Source of the DNA: an uncultured Peptococcaceae bacterium
Lineage (GTDB): Bacteria; Bacillota; Dehalobacteriia; UBA4068; UBA4997
Length of the DNA stretch: 32,270 nucleotides
Reading direction: 5' to 3'
Assembly (NCBI GenBank): GCA_947647555.1
Contig: CANSKT010000011.1
Location: 1-32,270 of the forward strand
The notes under the pieces were generated by a model, which saw nothing but the letters and a program-made list of their open reading frames with translations, made no database searches and had not been told where the DNA came from. Position 1 is the first letter of the stretch. Every line of letters starts with the position of its first letter. This document shows positions 7,474-15,400 of the stretch, one piece after another. A program made the position numbers and the translations under genes.

Positions 7474-8318
7474 AATGGCGAAAGATATTAGCGATAATCG
7501 CTTTTTTAAGCCTCTTAACGGCAACGCCCGCCTTTGCTTTGGAATACAGTCTGGCAGGCGCGGCGGCGGCAGCTTTCGGCACGCCTACTTCGGACGAAAC
7601 AATCTATGTAGGCACGAAGGAAACAGTCAATATCGACCGGGGCAAGAACAGCGCCCAGATACCGCCTGGCTTTGGCACGCCCACCAGCTATCTGCCGGGC
7701 AGCGGCGAATATCTGACCCCTAATCTGGCGGCTAACGGTTCGACGGTCAAAGCCATAAACCCCAGCGCCGGTGCGGTTGTGAGCGTCAGCAACGCTGGAG
7801 GGGTTGGCGTTAGCGGTGGTAGTAATGTATCATCTATACCGACAGCGGCCAACAGTAATATAACTGTAAGCTATACGAATAACAGCAGCTACAATAACTA
7901 TACTGACTATACCGAGGTGGACAGCAGCCTTTACTATTCCGGCGGCTATCTAGCCAGGCTGAAAATTCCGGCTATTGATGTAGACACCAAGGTGTATCAG
8001 GGAACGGACAGCAGCACGCTGGCTAAAGGGGCTGGGCATTTTGTCAATACCAGTATTTGGGACGGCAACGTCGGCATAGCCGCCCATAACCGGGGCGTAA
8101 ATAATCTGTTTGACAAGCTGCATAAGCTGACGATTGGCGATAAAATCACCCTGACTACTAAGCTGGGGACGAGAACCTATGCCGTAACCAGCGTGGAAAA
8201 AATCAGCGATACAGATAATTCTTTGCTGACTGCAACAGGGGAAAACTGCCTGACTCTATTTACCTGTGTGCGTAATGAGAGCAGCTATCGCTGGGCAGTG
8301 CGGGCAGTTGAAATATAG
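7470..8318 (+). CDS. Sortase family transpeptidase, secreted
   Basis: I use the ATG at 7470, which overlaps the preceding stop as ATGA with GGAGGG 10 bases upstream, giving 282 residues; an in-frame ATG at 7452 overlaps that ribosome site. A signal peptide (ILAIIAFLSLLTATPAFA) is followed by about 130 residues of Gly/Ser/Asn-rich linker, then the sortase barrel. The catalytic residues visible are H206 (GIAAHNRG), C266 (LTLFTCVRNE) and R274 (SSYRWAV). Sortases cut LPXTG-like signals and join the protein to the wall or to another subunit. The obvious substrate is the LPKTG-ending adhesin 1.1 kb downstream. The long low-complexity linker may let the enzyme reach through the wall. The subclass is not certain; class D/E-like is my guess. 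Confidence 0.88.
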   Translation: MKWRKILAIIAFLSLLTATPAFALEYSLAGAAAAAFGTPTSDETIYVGTKETVNIDRGKNSAQIPPGFGTPTSYLPGSGEYLTPNLAANGSTVKAINPSAGAVVSVSNAGGVGVSGGSNVSSIPTAANSNITVSYTNNSSYNNYTDYTEVDSSLYYSGGYLARLKIPAIDVDTKVYQGTDSSTLAKGAGHFVNTSIWDGNVGIAAHNRGVNNLFDKLHKLTIGDKITLTTKLGTRTYAVTSVEKISDTDNSLLTATGENCLTLFTCVRNESSYRWAVRAVEI

Positions 8319-8347
8319 AAATAAAAAAGCCTGAAAATTCCAAAAAT

Positions 8348-8376
8348 TTGACTGTTTTGCGCTATTTTAGTATAAT
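8348..8376 (+). promoter_or_regulatory. Sigma-70-type promoter for the transglutaminase-like gene
   Basis: TTGACT (8348-8353) and TATAAT (8371-8376) are separated by exactly 17 bases. Transcription would start near 8383, giving a leader of about 138 bases before the ATG at 8521. The leader holds an orphan AAAGGAGG (8408-8415) followed by no start codon at a usable distance, and two copies of the palindromic repeat. Confidence 0.75.
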
Positions 8377-8437
8377 ATTAATAAGAAGATAAATAAAAAA
8401 TATGCCTAAAGGAGGATAGCCGAAACAATAAAATAAA

Positions 8438-8450
8438 GCTCAAATTGAGC
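8438..8450. repeat. Palindromic repeat copy 3 (GCTCAAATTGAGC)
   Basis: The 13-base core only; the outer bases are AA on the left and GG on the right, so the palindrome does not extend. It lies downstream of the promoter at 8348-8376, in the transcribed leader. Confidence 0.92.
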
Positions 8451-8483
8451 GGAGTTTTTAATCGAAATACCAATATTTAATTG

Positions 8484-8498
8484 CGCTCAAATTGAGCG
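8484..8498. repeat. Palindromic repeat copy 4 (CGCTCAAATTGAGCG)
   Basis: A perfect 15-base palindrome, 47 bases centre to centre from copy 3. It is the only close pair among the intergenic copies. It ends 12 bases before the GGGAGG ribosome site of the transglutaminase-like gene. Confidence 0.93.
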
Positions 8499-8520
8499 GA
8501 AAAAAAGGGAGGAAACTAAA

Positions 8521-9372
8521 ATGCGTAAAACAGGAAAAATGACTAAAATGTTGGCAGGCGTTATTTTGGCTTTGGGTTTGTTGACTTCCCCAGCTTTGGC
8601 GGCAGACGTACCACAGGAAACAACTGCACCCTATACAATCAGTGTTGGCCATTGGAGCCGCGAGGATTTTTCGCAGTCGGCCAATCCGGCAGTTTTCACC
8701 GGGGTGTTTGACCGGGATTTGTATAACGCTATCCGGCAGACGTTAGTGGACGAAAGTAAAGAGGATAAAGGCGAGTATGCCTATACTATGGTTAGTAAGG
8801 AGGATTATAGCGAGGTAAGAAAACTTTTAGGCAAAATGGACGGGTTAAAGCTATATGAACATTATGTACCGGCTAATTTGGTAAATTACTATCAATATCT
8901 TGATTATTTTGCGATAGATATAACTATACCAGAGCATTATAAACCTGCGTTAGAGTTTATTGAGCCGGTAATAGATAAAGTTCAGCAAATGACATCGGAT
9001 AAGGAAAAAGTTAAGTATCTTAATGATTATCTTTGCACTTTGATGACTTACGATAAGAAAAGTTCGGTTGGTATTCCTCAAACATTTTCTGAACATAACA
9101 GCGAATTGAAAGGGGCTTGTGCCGCATACACCAGAAATTTCAAATTTCTTTGTGCGGCGGCGAATATTCCTTGTTTTGCTGTTAGTAGCACAAACCATAC
9201 ATGGAATATGGTTTATGCAGACGGTCAATGGCTTCATGTAGATGTAGCGGCTAATGACCTTTACAATACAGAATTTATGTTGTTGACCGAAACGGCAGAA
9301 AATCGTATTGATGAAAATCCGGCGGCTACGGCTTTTCTAAAGGAACTGTTAGTCCCCGGCTCAACTAAATAA
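8521..9372 (+). CDS. Secreted transglutaminase-like cysteine protein
   Basis: The signal peptide is clear (MLAGVILALGLLTSPALAA, cleavage near residue 28). The C-terminal half shows the transglutaminase-like Cys-His-Asp pattern: C200 (LKGACAAYTRNFKFLC), H226 (STNHTWNMVYADGQW) and D241 (LHVDVAAND). Proteins of this superfamily act as peptidases or cross-linkers; bacterial secreted members are mostly uncharacterised. It has its own promoter and paired palindromes upstream and a terminator downstream, so it is a separate transcription unit inside the surface module. The residues from about 30 to 150 match nothing I know. The substrate could be wall peptide or the adjacent adhesin, which is speculation. 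Confidence 0.8.
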   Translation: MRKTGKMTKMLAGVILALGLLTSPALAADVPQETTAPYTISVGHWSREDFSQSANPAVFTGVFDRDLYNAIRQTLVDESKEDKGEYAYTMVSKEDYSEVRKLLGKMDGLKLYEHYVPANLVNYYQYLDYFAIDITIPEHYKPALEFIEPVIDKVQQMTSDKEKVKYLNDYLCTLMTYDKKSSVGIPQTFSEHNSELKGACAAYTRNFKFLCAAANIPCFAVSSTNHTWNMVYADGQWLHVDVAANDLYNTEFMLLTETAENRIDENPAATAFLKELLVPGSTK

Positions 9373-9396
9373 AAAAGCTTAATCTTAAACTATAAC

Positions 9397-9427
9397 AAGG
9401 CGAACCACTTTTGGCGGTTCGCCTTTT
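9397..9427 (+). terminator. Intrinsic terminator after the transglutaminase-like gene
   Basis: AAGGCGAACC (9397-9406) pairs perfectly with GGTTCGCCTT (9416-9425), with a 9-base loop and TTTT overlapping the 3' arm. It lies 24 bases after the stop codon, and the adhesin gene begins 36 bases further on, so the adhesin may depend on readthrough or on a promoter I cannot place. Confidence 0.85.
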
Positions 9428-9462
9428 CATATATAAAAAAATATAAAAAGGAGCGAAACAAA

Positions 9463-12400
9463 ATGCAGCAAAAACATTCGCAAAGACTTATTGCCCTGCT
9501 GTTGACGCTTGCGGTAATGCTGGGAATGGCGCCAGTATCCGCTTTTGCCGAAACGCTGGGCGACAGCAACACCGTAACCATTAAACGAGTGAATCGCGAT
9601 GAGTATTTGGATAAATCCAGCGGCGGCAGCTTTGGTGGCGGCGCTTGGACTTATACCTCTAACAAGGGTACGACTGGCGCGGCCTACTGCATAAATTGGG
9701 GGCTGGGTACGGTAGCGCCCAGCAAGGCGCTGACCTTGCAGAAATATAATCGCAATCCCAAAACGATGGGTGCATTTGCTAACGGCTATCCTCAGCGTAG
9801 TTTGGCACAGTTTAAGGAACTGCACCAAAGCGACGTGCGGGGTGTGGCTAATTTGACCGACAATGAATACGCCTATGCAACCCAGATTGCCGTCTGGTCT
9901 ACCTGCGGACAGGTCAGCGTGCCGGGTACGCCGTTTACGGCAGGACGAGCCAGCTTGGTAGAGCCGACCTCGGACGCTCAGAAAATCCGGGTGTTTGATG
10001 CAGTTAAGGCTATTTTGACTCAAGCCAACGGCTGGACGCATGATTTAACCACAGGTTTATCTGTTCGGGCGGAGGAAAATACCGATGTACGCGGTGTAGA
10101 GATTGTCAACGAATTTGGCTTACAAGGCGCTGCGGATAGCGGTACAGAGGGTATTAAGCTGGAAACTATTAACGGCAAACAATATTATACCCGAACAATG
10201 TATGTATCCTCGGCAACTTCCACTTGGGTGGACAGTTACCTGACAAAAATTTATTCGGATGACGCTCCCAGCGGCACAATATTCACAACGCTGAACAACA
10301 CAGCTTTGCAAACCACAACCTACAATGGCAAAACCTGTTATCTGGTGGATACCAGCAACAACCGCCAAACCAATTTGAACGCCAATTATGAAGAATTTTA
10401 CGGCGCGTTTAAGGTTGCAATTCCTGTGGAGAGTGCGGCGGCGGAGGGCAGCTTTAATATTAAAGCGGTAGGACGTGCCGGGCAATACAATCTTTTTCTG
10501 GCTTACAATCCCGCCTCAAGCGAGCAGTCGTATATCGTGGCCGATCCCGGCTATACCTCGCTGGAGGCGCAAATGCCTTTTAAGTGGACTTCCAAAGAAG
10601 AATTGGAGGAAACGGCCAGCCTGCAAGTGGTTAAGGCCGGAGCAGGCGGCGCGCCGTTGGAGGGAGCGGAATTTACTCTGATTGGCAGCGGCGGCACAAA
10701 CGTAGTCGGCAGGAGCGACCGCAATGGCCGGATTGAATGGAGCAATCTGCCAGCAGACGAGAGTTATACGCTGACCGAATCTAAAGCCCCGGCAGGCTAT
10801 AATATTGTCGACCCGGTAAATATAACTCTGCAAGCCGGGCGCACCAATTATCTGACGGTACGGAATAACACCGAAAAATCTTTTCGAGTGAAGAAAGTTG
10901 ACGCACAGAATAAAAGCTCACTGCCGGGCGCAGTTTTTCGTTTTGAGCAGATTGACGGCGGCTTTACCACCACCGGCACAACCGGCTTTGACGGCATTAT
11001 TGAGTTCAGCGGTACAGAATTGCCCTATGGTTCTTATCGGGTAGTTGAGCAAAGCGCCCCGACAGGCTACCAAAAATCCACCAAGGTAGAAACTGTGGAA
11101 TGGACGGGCAAGGAAGATGTGGTGCTGACTTTCGAGAATGTGCGGGATATTGGTTTGACTATCGTTAAAATTGACGAAGATACGGGAACATCTCTGCCGA
11201 ACGCTACCTTTGACGTTTACGCCGACGGCAAGCTGCTGACCAGCGTTACCACCAACGATGCAGGCGAGGCCAAAGTGAACGGTATTAAGCAGGAGGCGTA
11301 TATTGAAATTGTGGAAACGTCAGCCCCGGACGGCTATGTGCTGGATAAAACGCCGCATGGTATTCATATTGACCCCTACAATCCGGCATTGCAGGACGAC
11401 CCGGTGCTTACCGTAACCAACAAGGCCAGACCAGCCCTGAGGATTGTGAAATACGATAACCAGAGCAAAAAGCCTTTATCCGACGTTACCTTTGAGATTT
11501 ACAAGGATACCAAGCTTATCGGCAGCTACACCACCGATAGCAACGGCGAGATTTTTCTTTATGATTTAACGCCCGGCACTTATTTGGTGCAGGAGGTTGC
11601 CACTGACGATAACCATATTGTTAATTCTACACCGCAGCAAGTCGAACTGAAAGCCGGGCAGACGGAAACTCAAACGCTGGTGTTCTTCAATCAGCTTAAA
11701 CCGGGTATTCATTTGGTTAAGGTGGATAGCCAGACGATGAAAAGCCTGCCTAACGTGCGCTTTGAGTTTAAGCTGGTAGGCGGCAGCTACAAGCAGGAAT
11801 TTACTACCGACGCTAACGGTGAGATTGATTTGAGTAAATTGCCGGTTGGCGCTTTTCAAGTGCGGGAGTTAGAAGCGCCGGATGGCTATCTTATTGATAA
11901 TGAAATTCGCACAGTGCAGATAAACCCGGATGAAAACGCCAACTTTGTTTTCACCAACACCAAAAAGCCCAGCTTTACGCTGGTTAAGCTGGATAGCTTT
12001 GACAGCCAGCCTTTGGGCGGCGTAACTTTCCGTATCGCCAAAATTGAGGACGGCAGCCATTATCTGGACAGAATAACCGATACGCAGGGTAAAATCCATA
12101 TTGATAATTTGGCGCCGGGTATTTATTCAGTCCAGGAAATTGACGTGCCGGAGAACTATGTAAAAAACACCGGGGAATTTCATGTGGAGTTGTTTCCGGG
12201 CAGGAACAGCGAAATTGTTATAACTAACGACCGCAAATCCAGCCTGACTATTCGTAAAACGGATAAGGATACCGGCAAACCTGTGGCCGGGGTTACTTTT
12301 ACCTTGAACCATGCCGACGGTGCAACTATCACCACCGAGCCAACGGGCGCAGACGGCACAGTTACGCTTTATCGTCTTGCTCCTGGCGTATATACAATTC

Positions 12401-15400
12401 GGGAACAGAGCGTGCCGGAAAATTATCTGCTGGATACTACACCCCAGCAAATTACCATTGTGGCTAACCGCAACGCCGAGGTGAACTTCCAAAACTACCA
12501 GCGCCCAACGCTGAAAATCAGCAAAACGGATATTAACGGCAAAAATCTCACCGGCGCAGTGTTTGAGGTTAAAACCAAAGCCAGGGTGAAGATTGGCGAT
12601 TTTCCAGTTGGCGCTGACGGCACAATTACTATCTCTAATGTGCATTTAGACGAGGGCTATTATATCGTTACGGAAAAAGTTGCGCCTGCCGGATATATTC
12701 TGGATACTACTCCCCATGAGGTGTATTTGCGCCCCGGCAAGACCACAGAAATTTCTATTGAGAATGAACAGAAGCCGGGGCTTACCATTATTAAAATCGA
12801 CAGCGTGGTGGGCGACGGCATTAAGGGCGCAAAATTTGAATTATGGGTATCTAAGGATAAAACCCAAAATGGCACTTACCAAAAGCTGAACGATACCTTT
12901 TATTATACTGACGAAAACGGTTTAATCGAACTGCCCCAGCTGGATACTGGCTGGTATAAGGTGAAAGAGGTTGAGGCGGCGGCAGGCTATCTGCTGAAAG
13001 CGCCCAGTGAGCAGATTTTGTATGTGGAGCATGACAAGGCCAGCAGTATAACCTTTGAAAATATCCCAAAGTCAGCGCTGGTTATTCGCAAAATTGACGC
13101 CGACAGCGGGGCACCGCTGGCTAACGCCTGGTTCAGAGTGCGCTATCTGGGCGGCACCTCCGGCAGCGGCGGCACAATTATCGGCGAATACCAGACCTCG
13201 GCCAATGGTAATATTATTGTTACCGGCTTGGAGGCTGGCACCTATATCTGCGAGGAAATAAACGCGCCGAACGGCTATGTGATGGATACCGCTCCCCAGA
13301 CCGCATATATATCGGGTCAGGAGCAGGATTGTCTGACTTTGACCTTTACCAACAGCAAATATGGCAGTCTGCTGATTAAAAAGGTAGATAGTCTAACCAA
13401 TGAACCTTTGGCCGATGTGCAGTTCAATGTAGTGGATAGTGCAGGCACAGTTATTGGCAACAGCAACGGTTATTTTACTACCGATAGCGCCGGGACTATC
13501 TTAATTGCTGACATTAAACCGGGGACAACGCTGGTGGTGAAAGAAACCCGCGCCAAGGAGGGCTATTTGCTGGACGATACGCCGCAGACGATTAAAATTG
13601 ATAGCAATGAAACCAAAACGTTGGAATTTAGAAACGCTCCCAAGGGCGGACTGATTATCCGCAAAATTGACAGTACCACTAGAGAGCCGCTGGCTGGGGT
13701 AGAGTTCAAAATTACCATGGCAGACGGCGAACTCTTGCCGGATAACGAGGGATTGACCTCCTCCAACGGCTTGTATTATACCGACGGCAACGGGCAAATT
13801 GTTTTGTCTAAGCTAACAGGGGCGCTTACAGTAACGGAAACCAAGGCATTGCCGGATTATATTCTGGACGCCAAGCCGCAGACGGTGGTGGTAAACGCTG
13901 GAGATACGCAAACCTTGACCTTTGAGAATACGCCCAAGGGTTGTCTGGTGGTAAAGAAAATAGACAGTATCACTAAAGAACCGCTGGCCGGAGTTGAGTT
14001 TGAGGTTAAAGGCTGCGATGGCTGCACCTATCCGGCTGGCACTTATAAAACGGACGCTAATGGTATGTTCAGATTGAGCCATATTCCCAGCGGCTGTTAT
14101 TCGGTGGTAGAAACCAAAGCCAAAAGCGGCTATCTTTTGGACAATACAGTGCATACCGTTAAGGTTGAGGGCGCTGCTTGCAAGGAAGTAACCTTTGAAA
14201 ATCAGCCGCTAGGCTCGCTCCTGATTAAGAAAATGGACGCTCAAACTAAAAAGCCGCTCTCTGGGGTAATCTTCAAGGTAACTTATGCGGACGGAACGGT
14301 GGTTGGTACTGGCAACGGTGAATACCGCACCGATGAATCCGGCTATATCACTATTCCGAATCTCAAACCGGCCAGCTATATTGTACGAGAGGTGCAGGCC
14401 AAGGAGAATTATCTGCTGGACGATACGCCGAAAACTATTGAAATTAAAGACCACCAGACCTATGAATTGGAGTTCTTTAACGAGGCGGCAGGCAGCCTGA
14501 TTATCCAGAAAAAGGATAGTCTTTCCGGCAAGCCTTTAGCGGGGGTTATCTTCAAAGTAACCAAGGCGAACGGCGAGTTTGTGCCTGACGAAAACGGCAG
14601 ATTGTCCAGCAACGGCTTTTACCAGACCGACGCCAGCGGTCAGATTAAAATATCCGGCGTGGTGGGGACTTTGGTTGTGGACGAGTACAAGACAATTCCC
14701 GGCTATGTGATTGACGAAGCAAGCAGACATCAGACGGTCGTGGTAAATCCTAACGATACACAAACGCTGACTTTCTATAACGCTCCCGGCACAACGCTGG
14801 TGGTGCAGAAATTTGCCGCTGGAACTCAAAATGAACCGCTGGCCGGGGTTAAATTCTTTGTTGCCGACCAGAATGGTACGCCGGTGGGTAATTCCAACGG
14901 CGAATACTGGACGGACGATAGCGGGCGCATTGTTATTTCCGATATTGAACCAGGCAGTAGTATCACCGCCAGAGAGGTTGCCACAGTTGACGGCTATGTG
15001 CTGGACGGCACGCCGAAAACCATTCTCATTAAAGAGGGCGAGGCGCAATATCTGACCTTTATCAACCAAAAGGCCGGGACTCTGGTGGTGCAGAAAAAGG
15101 ATAAAATAACCGGGGAGCCTTTAGCTGGCGTGGAATTTCAAATAACCTATGCCGAGGGCGGCTATGTTGATGACGCTAACGGTCATTTATCTAGTAAAGG
15201 TATGTATAAAACCGATAAAGACGGTGAAATCCGCATTTCTGGTATTGTCGGAACTGTTGTAGTTAAGGAAACTAAAACGCTGGACGGTTATCTGATTGAT
15301 CCGGCTACTCAAACCCAAACGATAGTCATTAACCCGGCGGACACCCAAACGCTGGTGTTTGAAAATATACCCTGCAATAACCTGGTTATCCAGAAATACG

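Noticed and set aside
8402-8419. Five-codon frame (MPKGG) at the orphan ribosome site
   Set aside because: It has no ribosome site of its own and is too short to judge; the AAAGGAGG it contains is reported with the leader instead.
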